Assembly (NCBI GenBank): GCA_910589415.1 | Contig: OU342630.1 | Location: 77,930,186-77,994,185 of the forward strand | Length of the DNA stretch: 64,000 nt | Origin: Malachius bipustulatus | Taxonomy: Eukaryota; Arthropoda; Insecta; Coleoptera; Melyridae | Direction: 5' to 3' | In this document: one piece after another, positions 46,470 to 57,963 of the stretch | How positions within the stretch are numbered: position 1 is the first letter of the stretch | Layout: each line of letters starts with the position of its first letter | Program-made: the position numbers and the translations under genes | Notes under the pieces: generated by a model | Databases searched by the model: none | What the model saw: the letters and a program-made list of their open reading frames with translations, nothing else | What the model was told of the DNA's origin: nothing

Positions 46470-48099
46470 GTGATCAATAAAAAAAAAGAAAATGGAAAAC
46501 TCGAGTAGAAAACTGTGCTATTAGAATTTACGGGCCCTCTAGCGATCAATAAGGATGAGTCATCCAACTTAAAGTCTAATTAGGACGTCTAGAAATTTAA
46601 TAGCGAATATTGACTTTTTCAGTTCTTCAGAAAACAGCTTCATAAAACTTTTACATCCCTTAGAATTTGAATAAACGATAAGTATGTTAGTCAAGTTATT
46701 TTTTTATCAAGGCGTGCTTTTAAAACTGTCTCTGGAACATTTTGAGTGAAAAAAGAAGTAGAATATTTGATAATATTTCATAAGCTGTTAAGGTAATTAA
46801 CGAATGTGGTGTGTCTGCAAGTGGATGTTATAGGAGGCTACTTTTAAGTACTCGGAATTACCATGATAAACATCTTCCCTTCAATGCCCGGTTAATTAAC
46901 ATTTCGTGTTGAGGTAACCCCTGGAACTGCAGGCAGTACGCCAGTACGGTGCCAGGAGAACTGAAATGATTGGCGTGACCTTTATTTCGCCTACGTCGAT
47001 GAGTTTCATTGTCAATGTAAGCCATTGTTGCCATTTTTACTGCAAAAAAGGGCCTAGACGTTAATTATGCCGTAATTAAAAGTGATGTTTTATACATCAA
47101 ATTATACTGGTTTGATATTGATTTATGAGAGTTTTTATGACAAATAAACCTAAAAGTTTCATATGTCCATATTAGCTGAAGTTAAATTTAGGTTTTTACA
47201 AATTTCGTTCGTAACAAAAATACTTCTAAATAAAAATTGATGATTTATTATTCCATAAGAACTAACTGTCGACAACTGTTGAAGCACTGTTCTGCATTTA
47301 TTTTGGACTGAATGGATTTGTTTACCTTTTAGAATACAAAGCATATTCTAAACATACTCTAGAGCTGTTGTTGGCATAGTTGACAAGCTTGACAAGTGCT
47401 AGTTGATGATTTTCATAATCCAGAATAAATATACTTACAGAAACTTCTTTTGCTTCCATACATGTGAATTCTAGCTGGCCAAAGTCACAGCGTGGGCTCT
47501 AGAATTAACTTAGGCGACAGAACAATCCGACGTTCGGGAATGTCATTCTAGAAGTCACCTGCCATGATATTCATACAACAGTTTGGAGAGTGCTTTAGAA
47601 AGCTACTGAACGAAAGTATCAAACGAAAGTTTGAAAGAATCAAACGCAGAATATGATAGACTTTTTCTTCTGTGCCCTGCGACAAGAGTAAAAGAGCCGC
47701 CAGGAGAACTTATACCCAACCGACGAGAGCATTTATTTTGATACCGTTAATTTTAATGATTTTTGACATTTGTTTGTTTTCTGAGTTACAAATTTAATTT
47801 TTAACGGTCAAAGTTGCCTTCGTACTGTTACTTTCCTTGTGCATTCCACTGCCTTATGACCATAGAGGTTACACTTGATACATTTTGCTCGTTGCTTTTG
47901 ACGGAGTCCCCGTCACATTACAACACTGACACTTCCATAAAGCAAAACACTTTCTCTTTCAAACAAACACACACAGCAACACTAGTCAATAAAAATCAAA
48001 CACTATATTAGACCAGCATTAATAGCAGTGATATCGACGACTTAGACAAACTCATTCAAATTTCTGAATTCGTCACCGAATTCAATTAATAAAAAAAAC
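46470..48099. other. Intron sequence, nothing supported
   Basis: AT-rich without recognised genes or clear repeat ends. Confidence 0.35.
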
Positions 48100-48520
48100 A
48101 AACAAAAAAATAGAAAACAGCAAAATAACTAACAACCACTGATAAGTTAAGTGCCCTGACAGACACGAATGAAGACGTATATTAAAGACTATAAGGACAA
48201 CATTAAAGAATATTTTGAAAACAGCGACAACCAAATCCAAAGAACGACCCGCATGCAAGCGAAAAATAGAACAGCCTTTACCAATGATCTTGGTAGAACT
48301 TGACCTTTAATACAGATTGATACAATAATTGACGGACACACGCCCACTCAGAGTGACAGTAGAGTCATTCAAAACTAAAAATAGCAACGGTTAATGTCAC
48401 CGATGCCAAAAGTATGGTCACTCGCAGCCCAACTGTACAGCTGGCCACCCTTCCAATTTTAGGGGTTGTCCAGCGAACCCTCACAATATCAAGGCAAAAA
48501 CCCACCAAAACATATTTTGA
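48100..48520 (+). pseudogene. LINE ORF1 (gag-like) zinc-knuckle remnant
   Basis: The plus strand encodes CHRCQKYGHSQPNC (about 48397-48438), a complete CCHC zinc knuckle, followed closely by AGHPSNFRGCPANPHN. Both are signatures of jockey-type ORF1 nucleic-acid-binding proteins. Upstream frames are broken by stops. Only this part of ORF1 can be read, and the matching ORF2 is not seen downstream. Confidence 0.7.
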
Positions 48521-49969
48521 CAGTTCAAACGGATAAAAGATATCTTACAAAGACACTATGATGAAAAACACTGTCAACGTTAACTCACCACGATCCCATC
48601 AATAACCTACACAATGATAACAACACATAAAAAACAACCAACAAAAGAACAGACAAGACAAGACAACGTATTGCTAATCAACTGGGGAGCCTCTATATGT
48701 AATTTTCCGATCTCACGCCGACAAGGGAACAAAGTAAACATAAAACGCACAAAGACCATGAAAATTCAATAATAAATTCGATAGTTGATGAAAACTCGAC
48801 TAAGGAAAGAAAATTCAAGATGCCACTGAAAAGCATCCATCAAAACTGACAATATTTTTAATAACTCCCTCTCTTTGACATACACCAAACGCAACATGCA
48901 GAAGCATTCACACCGTCAGCAACAAAAATACATGACAAATATCTCCCGCATAAAAGGGAGCACACACTCCTCGGTAGCAACATTACCCAGGCTAACACAA
49001 ACACACTGAAATACTAACGAAAAAAAATAGGCACAGCTAACATTACACTGACCAAAATCAAGACGACGGAGCAAGGAAACTAGAATAGTCTCGAATCGGA
49101 CTCATCTTAAATATTATCATCATGACGGAAAATAAAAATTAGGATACCTAAGTTGGAAGTTTTGAAGGTCAGATCTTAGACAGTTAGAAGTAGAAGTGAA
49201 TAGTGGAGTGTATTTTGGAATGTGATAAGAGACAGTTCACGCGGTGACGAGTTTGTGGAGTGAAAAGTGACTGTTGGTACAATTTTTATTATATTGCGGG
49301 TGTACAAGAGAACACTTGTGTTTAGTCGCAGTAAAACTAAGAAGAAGAAGAAGTTATTGTTTATTTTATTTAGTTTGCAGGTTATCGTACTCGTAAATGT
49401 AGACTGCAAATAATTATAGATTGTTATAAACTCATTTGAATAATTTGTTAAAATAAAGTTTTTTTCCTACCCCTGGAGTCTATTCGACCCTGTCGTTCAC
49501 GTAACGCGTGAGTATCCCAACTTTGTTGTTGCCCTGAAAAGTTCGGTGGCATTCAAGACAAACAATTGACCTAAATCTTGAATGGGGAGTTACTTCTTCA
49601 TATTTTGACTCGTAAGATCAGTTGTAATAGTCCATGATGTTGCCCATTTCTCTTACTATGTAAATTTTGTCGACTATAGCTCTAGCGGTTATCAAATTTC
49701 GTACTTATTTTTTAAACTGCGCAAGACTTCCGTATGTACAACTTAATTAAATAAGCAAAAAATCAAGAATTCTTTGATATTACTACGTCTAAAATACTCC
49801 GGTGTAAACCAGTTTTGGTTCCTTAGATTTATTAAAGAATGACAGAAAAGTTTCGCACAGAAAAAAAAAATAGAGGGAAAGCTTGTTGAAAATTAAGAAA
49901 GACCATTCGCCCTTGAAGGGGTTGTAGAAAGTAGTTTAAAGAAAATGTGTTTCCCAAATGCGTAATATA
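48521..49969. other. Intron sequence, possible decayed LINE body
   Basis: A-rich sequence follows the ORF1 remnant, but no endonuclease or RT motif was readable. GAAGAAGAAGAAG occurs near 49340. Confidence 0.35.
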
Positions 49970-50391
49970 CAGGGTGTATCTAAATAACACCGAAAAAAAT
50001 TAAGGGGTGATTCTGTGATGAAAATGAAGGGGGGTATTTGGTATAGAATTTTTAGAAAAAACTCTCCCCGAAAAAGTTACACCCCTCCGAAGAATAAAAA
50101 AAAATGGTTTTTATTTTTTATTTTCCCTGTAAGCTAAAGACACGATAATTGGTAAATATTAATTGTCAATGAAACTACATATTTTGAATTTTTTTCAACC
50201 ATGAAGTATGCTGAGAAGGGATTGAAATAGTCAACCCCTAAGATATTTTACCTTACAATTTTTTTTTAGATTTCCCTAATTAGCCACCACACTGTTTTAA
50301 AGGGTACAAAAGGTCACCCCTTATCCCTTATCCCTTATCAGGTCATCCCTTATTCCCTTATCTTCATACAGGTATATACTGCCATTTTATA

Positions 50392-50972
50392 CAGGGTGTA
50401 CCAGCTCGATTTAGACAACGGTAAGGGCCGTGTAGGTCTCGTCAAGACGAAACGTTTTTTTATTTGAAGTTTTTGGATTTGGACCTTCGTTGCGGAAATA
50501 TGGTCGACTTCCGGTTTTCAGTTTTTGGGCTCCAGTTTCGGCATTTTTAGGTTCTCGCCCAAACTGAAACTAGTTTTGGAAACTCCTTAGCTTCAGTTAC
50601 AACTTTCATATTGAAGTCAAGGTTCTATCTCTGTTGGATTCAAAATGGCGACATGCCCAAGACTTTAAATTTTAAGTCTTTGAATCAATTCAAATTGAAT
50701 CAAATTGAAAAATTAAGATTTTGAATCCAACAGAGATAGAACCTTGACTTCAATATGAAAGTTGTAACTGAAGCTAAGGAGTTTCCAAAACTAGTTTCAG
50801 TTTGGGCGAGAACCTAAAAATGCCGAAGCTGGAGCCAAAAAACTGAAAACCGGAAGTCGGCCATATTTCCGCAACGAAGGTCCAAATCCAAAAACTTCAA
50901 ATAAAAAAACGTTTCGTCTTGACGAGACCTACACGGCCCTTACCGTTGTCTAAATCGAGCTGGTACACCCTG
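50392..50972. mobile_element. 581-bp foldback MITE, TA target
   Basis: The left end CAGGGTGTACCAGCTCGATT is exactly inverted at the right end, finishing at 50972. TA flanks both sides (50390-50391, 50973-50974), as in Tc1/mariner-type insertions. The arms are about 250 bp and almost identical, including GGCCGTGTAGGTCTCGTC and GTTTCGTCTTGACGAGAC. A looser repeat with CAGGGTGTATCTAAATAACA at 49972 and CCTGTATA near 51340 surrounds it, so this may be a nested insertion. A diverged half-copy lies at 61495-61760. Confidence 0.85.
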
Positions 50973-51345
50973 TATTTGTTTGAATTTGGTTTGGGTAACC
51001 TGATTTAGTTTAAAAAGCTATCTTGTAATTTTTTTTTTGTAAATTTAATGATCTGCGAAAAAAAATTAACGAGCACGAGCATTTTGAAGAAATATTTGAG
51101 TTTAAATGATTTTTTTGCTCGAGGATCATTGATTTACGAAAAAATTACAAGACATCTTTTTTATGTACCAAATAGAATGCGGACACGGTTGTAACGAAAA
51201 AGGTAAAAGTAGCTTTTTGACTCCCCCTTTCAAGGGGTCGAATCTCTACAGAAAAGGGGCGAATGTTTTATTTTCATTAATAAACCCTACTTAATTTTTT
51301 GCATTTTCTGCAAGGAATCATTCCATAATTTTGAATCCTGTATAC

Positions 51346-52489
51346 CTACTTTATATTTGCGTATTTGGCTAAAATTTAAACTTTTGGTTCTCAATAAGAC
51401 CCCTTTCTTTTAAAAGGTACAAAATAGGTTAAAAATGTTGAGTTTTTGTAAAATTTATGAAACACTTTTGATTTTCATAATGCACTAAATTAGGCGATCG
51501 GTGGCGAGAAGGTTTATTTTTTATTACAAAATACACTAACATCATTTACCAAGCCATTAGCTGTTGGGTTTATAATTTTGCTTACCTACCTACAATTTGT
51601 AGAAGCTATTGCTAGTTGCTTATTATTATTATTATTTAGATCAAACAACCGCATTCAAAATATTTGAAATTTCTTAAAGAAACGTTCCGTACTAATTATA
51701 GATAAATAATAATAACAGACAGTTTTAGCATACCGTTTTTCAAACTTCAAGAGATATAATTATGTTATTGTTTAGGTTGCAAAGGCAACGACCACCTTTG
51801 TCGTTCACGTCATTTTGCTTTGAATAACGGATGCCTTGTAGCGGTCTTAAAAAATCTAAAAAAAAAACAATCTCTACAAAAAGAGCTTGATTTAATTTGC
51901 TAAGATCATAGGATCGACATTTGGATGTATAGAGTAAAAGAACCCTCGAGACTATTTTTGGACACCTTAAAAATGATCTGATCTGACAACAGTGAGGAAA
52001 ACATGAATTTCCATCTCACTTTGTTTCTTTTGTTTCCATAGCATATTCTTCTCTCGCTTTCCACAGATAAATTTCACGTGTTGTAAACTTCAAATAACTG
52101 GCTGGAGAAGTTTTAGAACCAGAACGAGGGTATATTGGATTTCGACACGTTTGGAGGTGTAAATTCATTGAGTCACAAAACTCCTTTCATACTTCGGAAG
52201 TTTGTGGCGGGCCTGGCGGGGATCCAATTAGAGATATTTAGCTCATTAATGTTATATCGTTCTTTAATAAGAGCAGGCGGTAACAGCTTTGTTTGAGTTA
52301 TCAGGTTATGTTCAAATTAATAACGAACAAAATTTTCTAATAACTTGTGGATGGGTTCTCGCAAGCGGATATTTTCGGGGGTAGGTAATTTTTTATAAAA
52401 AGATAATTTTTAACGACAAATAATTCGCAATATTTTTTTCCCGAATAATTTTAAATCTCTGAAAGTTCCAAATAGAGAGATCCAATTAG
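51346..52489. other. Intron sequence, nothing firmly supported
   Basis: A short end fragment resembling the hairpin-ended 1.7-kb element (CAAAATACACTAAC, about 51526) is the only thing noted. Confidence 0.35.
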
Positions 52490-52665
52490 GAATCAGATTT
52501 TTCCTACGACCACTATACAAAACACTACTTTGCGCATCGTTTTTTGTGCGCAAACTAGCAGATTTCTCACGTATCCAAAACTGTGCGACAAAGTGACATA
52601 AGGCATAGCCAAAAATCATTTCCGTACAGTTTTAATATGTAAACAATAGTGATGGGCGGTAACTG
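52490..52665 (-). repeat. Dispersed repeat, inverted relative of 16855-17140
   Basis: On the minus strand CTTATGTCACTTTGTCGCAC and CGTGAGAAATCTGCTAGTT, then GCGCAAAGTAG and TATAGTGGTCGTAGG, follow the order of the copy at 16.9 kb. The CCCATCACTAT edge motif is also shared. Confidence 0.55.
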
Positions 52666-53174
52666 AGAACTCAACTGTTACTTATTGTTAATGGAATAAC
52701 TATTCATTTAAAGCTTCAAGGTAATAAAATAAACACAAATGGGATAACATAGAACCCGACAAGACTATAAAATATACTCATTATTCTCTTGTGGCAGTAA
52801 TTATTAAAATTTACGAGTTGATCGCTAATAACAGCATTGGTAGCGTTCAAATTCACGAACGTGATCGTGAAAATAACTCGCACACCTCTACTATAACTTC
52901 CATCGACGACGCACAGCGCCTGCGTTGTGTAGAAGTTGCATATCAATGATAATGATATAACCTCTCTTAAATCTACCACGTCTCCACGCTCACGTCACTT
53001 ATTTTTAGTTTATACGAAGTCTAATTAATAATAAATGTTAATATTGTCGGTAGAATTCAATGATTTTACAGTATATAATAGTAATAATAAAAAGTCATTG
53101 GTAGAATTGAAAATAATACCTACCTAGGTAGGTAGTCTGAAAAAATAAACTTTAGTTAGGTACCTATCATTATA

Positions 53175-53381
53175 ATGGATTGTTCCTCTGAATCTGAAGC
53201 AGAAAATACACCACCTGAAGTCAGAAAACAAGCAGGTTTGTGTTCTTTGAATTTGCTACCTGTAGTATCGAGAGAAAAATACGAATCTGCTTATAAACAT
53301 TTCATAAATTGGAGAAAAGGTCATAAAAGCAGAGCATTGTCAGAAAAAATAATTTATGTGTTAAATTTGTTAAATAATTAA
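53175..53381 (+). pseudogene. Fragment resembling the N-terminal domain of Crypton-type tyrosine recombinases
   Basis: A 68-codon frame starts MDCSSESEAENTPPEV and continues to NLLPVVSREKYESAYKHFIN, then W and ALSEKIIYVLNLL. The LLP.. SR..YE.AY..F..W and SE...... pattern matches the core-binding domain seen at the start of insect recombinase-like proteins of Crypton origin. No catalytic domain with the Arg/His/Tyr residues follows, because the next sequence is a hairpin. It is therefore a truncated remnant, or a 5' exon whose continuation I cannot find. Confidence 0.45.
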
Positions 53382-53414
53382 TTTGTTAAATTGTGGTCGT
53401 AGGAAAAGTACTGT

Positions 53415-53532
53415 GTGAAGCACGTGCGGAAAAGAAATTTCACACTCGTGTGAATTGTGACACTCGACTTCGTCTCGTGTCACAATTGTTTCACACTCGT
53501 GAGAAATTTTCTCTTTTCCGCACTTGTTTCAC
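53415..53532. repeat. 118-bp near-perfect hairpin
   Basis: The left arm GTGAAGCACGTGCGGAAAAG runs on through TTTCACACTCGTGTGAATTG and TGACACTCGA. The right arm is its reverse complement with few mismatches, closing at CTTGTTTCAC. The loop is about CTTCG. Nested inside are repeated CACACTCGTG units. The structure is compact enough to fold in RNA. Confidence 0.75.
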
Positions 53533-53659
53533 AATATACTATTTCCTCACCAATGTGATACTCTCTGCACACTTAAGAGTAAAAGAGAAATTATGGGACA
53601 CCAGATGCTTTTTTTATTTTGAAAAAAAATGGTTTATAAAAGTGATAGTCTAAGATCAA

Positions 53660-53960
53660 AAATGTATCAAAAACAATGTAAAACTTTATTACAAAATTTT
53701 CAACATCCATGTTTACATCTAAAGAGTTAAATTCCGGTAAGCCACTACTACCAATACTTCCATTTCGCGTTTTAGTTCCATCCATGAGTTAGATTTGTAA
53801 AAAATATTGCGGTATCATCTGCCAATGAAATAATTTTCCTTTTGGTTTTAAGATTGAACAAATCGTTGACGTAAATTGTGAATAGTATAGGGCCCAATAT
53901 TGTTCCTTAGGGAATCCCACATTGTAAATATCTCACATCGCTGAGGCTAGATACATGAAA
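53660..53960 (-). pseudogene. LINE RT palm fragment
   Basis: The minus strand reads CGIP.GTILGPILFTIYVND (53925-53870), with a stop where Gln is expected, then FNLKTKRKIISLADDTAIFF (53855-53800). GIPQGTxLGPxLFxxYxND and the xADD box are RT palm motifs. The F/Y before ADD is Leu. Only this short part remains. Confidence 0.8.
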
Positions 53961-55966
53961 TAATTAATCACTTGATCAATTTCAGTCCCTTTATTTTAAT
54001 TAAAACAAACTCATGAATTTTTTAGATATGATACTGGAGATAGGTTGCTCTTTATTTGGTGGATTTCGTAGGTAGTGCTTGTTTCACGCTTTTTGCAAAA
54101 GTTCTTTTTAAAAATCAGAACTTTACTTACAGTTCGCTGGTGCAATTGCTTAGATACCTTTTCGAATTAAGATGATGAAATATAGGTGAACTTGCAGTTG
54201 AACGGTAATTAGTTGTTTCTCAATTATTAAAAACCTTCTTGCGCATCAATCGCAGAAATAGTGTATTTTTATGCGATTCAATTCAGAATATTTTCACCGC
54301 TTTTTAAATTGGCTTTCTGAAATTTTACATAGTCAGGTGATATTCGCGTAGTGGCTTACTGACAATTGCATTTCATTTCGTTTTAAACCGTGCATGTCTT
54401 AAAATTAATTTTTAAATTTAACAAAACAAAAAAAACATTGGCAAAATTGAACAATTTTGGCCCATTTCCTATGCCCGCCACTGGCTAACTTTACTTAAAA
54501 AATACTGTTTTTTAGACTACCTTTTATAGAACGGAACAAGTGAAAGGGGAGCTTTGAAAACCTAAAATTTTAAATTTTAGAGGAATAAACATAATATGTA
54601 AAAATATTCTAATATCTCCGCCATTTTTATTATTTCCTTCTTGAAATCTTTGAATTTTAAAGTTTATTAGTATAGTTGTCTACTGGAAAAATTTTCGTTC
54701 AATTCCTTCAAAAATATGTTCATAAACAGTTATAGAAATTTAGCCCTTTTTCCCTTTTTCTACCCACGCCACTGGCTTAATAATAAAAATATTGCAAATT
54801 TTATTGCAATATTTTAACTCAATATTTTATAACTCAAATTTCAAATAATTTTCTTCCAGTAATGTTAATTTCGTTTAAAAGTTTTTGTTTCTAACTGGCT
54901 TATTTAGGGGTTCAAAATCTATCAATTTTTCCTAAAATTGAAAAGGCCGCCATTTTGGAACGGCTCTTCTGATTTAACTCAAATGCAGTACCATACGACT
55001 ACTTGCAGTTATCTTACTACCAAAAAAATTTCAGCCCCCTAGATTGAAAACAGCGACCAGAAACCGTGCCTCATACCCGTTTTTTTTTTTTTTTTTTGAA
55101 ATTTGGAGAGACACGTTGTAAAAGTAGCGCAATTTTAGGTAAATGTTTTTTTGTGAAAATCAAACGTCATCCCTAAGTTTCACAAAAGTAAAAAATTTCG
55201 TTCATTAATCTTGAAAAATTAAGCTACTGGAGCGTTCTTAAAATTTTAGAGAAATAAACATCATGTAAAAAAAATTCGAATATCTCGGCCATTTTTCTTA
55301 CTCACTTCTTGAAATTTTTAAGTGTTAAAGGCTATTAGTATAGTTATCTACTGTGAAAATTTTAGTTCAATTGCTTCAAAAATGTGCTCATAAATTGTTA
55401 GGGAAATTTAGCCATTTTTACCACTTTCCTATCCACGCCACTGGCTTAATAATAAAAGTAATGTAAATTTTGTTACATTATATTAAATTTGAAATAATTT
55501 TCTTCAAACCCTGTTGATTTGGTTTCAAAGTTTTTTTCCATCTTGCTCATACAGGGGTTCAAATATTAGCAAATTTTTCAAAAATTAAAATGACCGCCAT
55601 TTTGAAACCGCTACACCGATTTTGCTCAAGTACAATACCAGACCAGTTTTTATAGATATCTTACTCCCACAAAAATTTCAGCCCCCTAGATTCAAAACTG
55701 CGACCTGAAATGAGATGACAAAAACCGGGTTCATGGAATTTTGAAGGGACACCCTGTAGAAGTGATGGGACTTTTGGAAAGTTTTTCAACGAAAATCCAA
55801 CGTCATTCCAAAATTTTAGAAGGACCCAAAATTTCGTTCACTAATCTTGAAAGATAAAGCCACAGGAGCATTTTTAAAATCGAAATTTCGCGATTTTGGA
55901 GAAATATATAAATATATAAATATATAAATATATAGAAATATTAGATTTGTTTTGGCTGTAGGTAAT

Positions 55967-57438
55967 TATAAAATATTGATAATTATGTTGGGATAGCAGC
56001 CAATTAAAAACGTTGGTTTTCTCTTTTTTCTTTTTAATTAACCCAAGCTTTCGAGCTTTTCTTTAGCTCTTCTTCAGGGGTACTGAAAAGATTAACATAA
56101 ATAATTGTAAGTATAAATGAAAAATTAGGAACTAAAAAATTACATAATACTTACAGAAATTGAGTAAAAATTGAAGATGTTAAAAAGTTAATCATTTTCA
56201 TGGACAAGTGTAGTGGATAAAAACATACAAATATGAATTAATAAACTAATAACTAATAACAAGAACGAATAACATAGGAAAGTTAATTCCAAAAAAGGGT
56301 TTAAAATAATTTAGAAGTTTTTTTACATTTGAATTACATATGAATAATTTTTATTTAAATTTTTTTGAAAGATGTCAATTTGATCATTTTTGATTTCATT
56401 GTAAGGAAGGAAGCAGGTATTAATTTATTGTTTAAGAAAGTGAAGTTATTGTAACACAAAATACCTAGATATTTACTGAAAAATAATCGAAAAAATATTT
56501 AACAGAGTAAAAATAAAAATAATTTTTGAAAGACACTAAATATTTGGAAATTATTTATTCTTATTTTTATCTATTTCTAATAAAAGACTATAAATATTAC
56601 TTAAGTTGTCTATGTCTTTCTTAGAATTTATCAAATTTGGTCTTTGTGAAATCCTAACCATTTCCAAAAATGTGCGTTTAAAAGTGTTAACTTCCATAGT
56701 TTTAGATTCTGAAGTTAACACTTTTAAACGCACATTTTTGGAAATGGTTAGGATTTCACAAAGACCAAATTTGATAAATTCTAAGAAAGACATAGACAAC
56801 TTAAGTAATATTTATAGTCTTTTATTAGAAATAGATAAAAATAAGAATAAATAATTTCCAAATATTTAGTGTCTTTCAAAAATTATTTTTATTTTTACTC
56901 TGTTAAATATTTTTTCGATTATTTTTCAGTAAATATCTAGGTATTTTGTGTTACAATAACTTCACTTTCTTAAACAATAAATTAATACCTGCTTCCTTCC
57001 TTACAATGAAATCAAAAATGATCAAATTGACATCTTTCAAAAAAATTTAAATAAAAATTATTCATATGTAATTCAAATGTAAAAAAACTTCTAAATTATT
57101 TTAAACCCTTTTTTGGAATTAACTTTCCTATGTTATTCGTTCTTGTTATTAGTTATTAGTTTATTAATTCATATTTGTATGTTTTTATCCACTACACTTG
57201 TCCATGAAAATGATTAACTTTTTAACATCTTCAATTTTTACTCAATTTCTGTAAGTATTATGTAATTTTTTAGTTCCTAATTTTTCATTTATACTTACAA
57301 TTATTTATGTTAATCTTTTCAGTACCCCTGAAGAAGAGCTAAAGAAAAGCTCGAAAGCTTGGGTTAATTAAAAAGAAAAAAGAGAAAACCAACGTTTTTA
57401 ATTGGCTGCTATCCCAACATAATTATCAATATTTTATA
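55967..57438. mobile_element. 1472-bp palindrome of two Penelope-like 3' ends
   Basis: The arms 55967-56694 and 56711-57438 are reverse complements without indels over 728 bp, around a 16-bp spacer. Every block I compared by eye was identical. Each arm, read outward, starts in a frame encoding TFKRTFLEMVRISQ, then RPNLINSKKDIDNLSNIYS and LLLEI with a stop (right arm stop near 56854). This resembles the last residues of Penelope-like proteins after the GIY-YIG endonuclease. A roughly 580-bp untranslated region with a CTGAAGA stem-loop GAAA motif about 110 bases from the outer end follows. Thus two 5'-truncated copies are joined head to head. Frames that cross the centre (56551-56854) are artefacts of the joining. 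Confidence 0.85.
57328..57356 (+). other. Hammerhead-like stem-loop motif, palindrome 1 (inverse copy 56049-56077)
   Basis: CTGAAGA is followed by one base, then a 5-bp stem GAGCT/AGCTC with a 7-nt A-rich loop, and GAAA. This is the strand order of a hammerhead core (CUGANGA, helix II, GAAA). The extra base before helix II departs from the canonical fold. Penelope-like elements are known to carry hammerhead motifs near their ends. Confidence 0.5.
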
Positions 57439-57963
57439 TAAATATATATATATATTAGAAAATTGTAAATTTGTAAAATTGTAAATCCAGACACACACAA
57501 ATACAACAATAAATATTACTTATTAAAAATAAATAAAAATAATAATAAAAAACAATAAAAGTTAACCTGAAGTTTACTCCCAACGATTCATAAAATAGCA
57601 TCACTTCCCAAACAATATCATTCACATAGTTATTTTAAACAATATACACATACAAACACCAACTCAAAAAAAAAAAAAAAAAAAAAAAAAACAATAATAG
57701 TAAAAGAACAATTATCTAAATAAACATTGTTTCAAACGATATGCCATTTTTAGATTTTGACTTGTAAATGTCATACTTTTATATTTTCATTTTACTAAAA
57801 TAATTTTTATTGTATCTATTTTATTAATTAAATATGTGATCAAGGGATTAATCAATCCCGAAACGTCAACTATTTATTAATAATTACAAAAGTAAGCCTG
57901 AGAGAACCTAAAAACCAATACAAGAATAATAATATAATTCATTTATATATATATAAATATATA
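57439..57963 (+). mobile_element. Third Penelope-like 3' end, single orientation
   Basis: A segment of about 520 bp sits between two AT microsatellite stretches. It has a poly(A) run of about 27 bases at 57666-57692 and the motif TGATCA-A-GGGATT....AATCCC-GAAACG at 57837-57865, 110-125 bases from its right end. No coding frame is visible. Membership of the Penelope group rests only on the shared motif and location. Confidence 0.5.
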
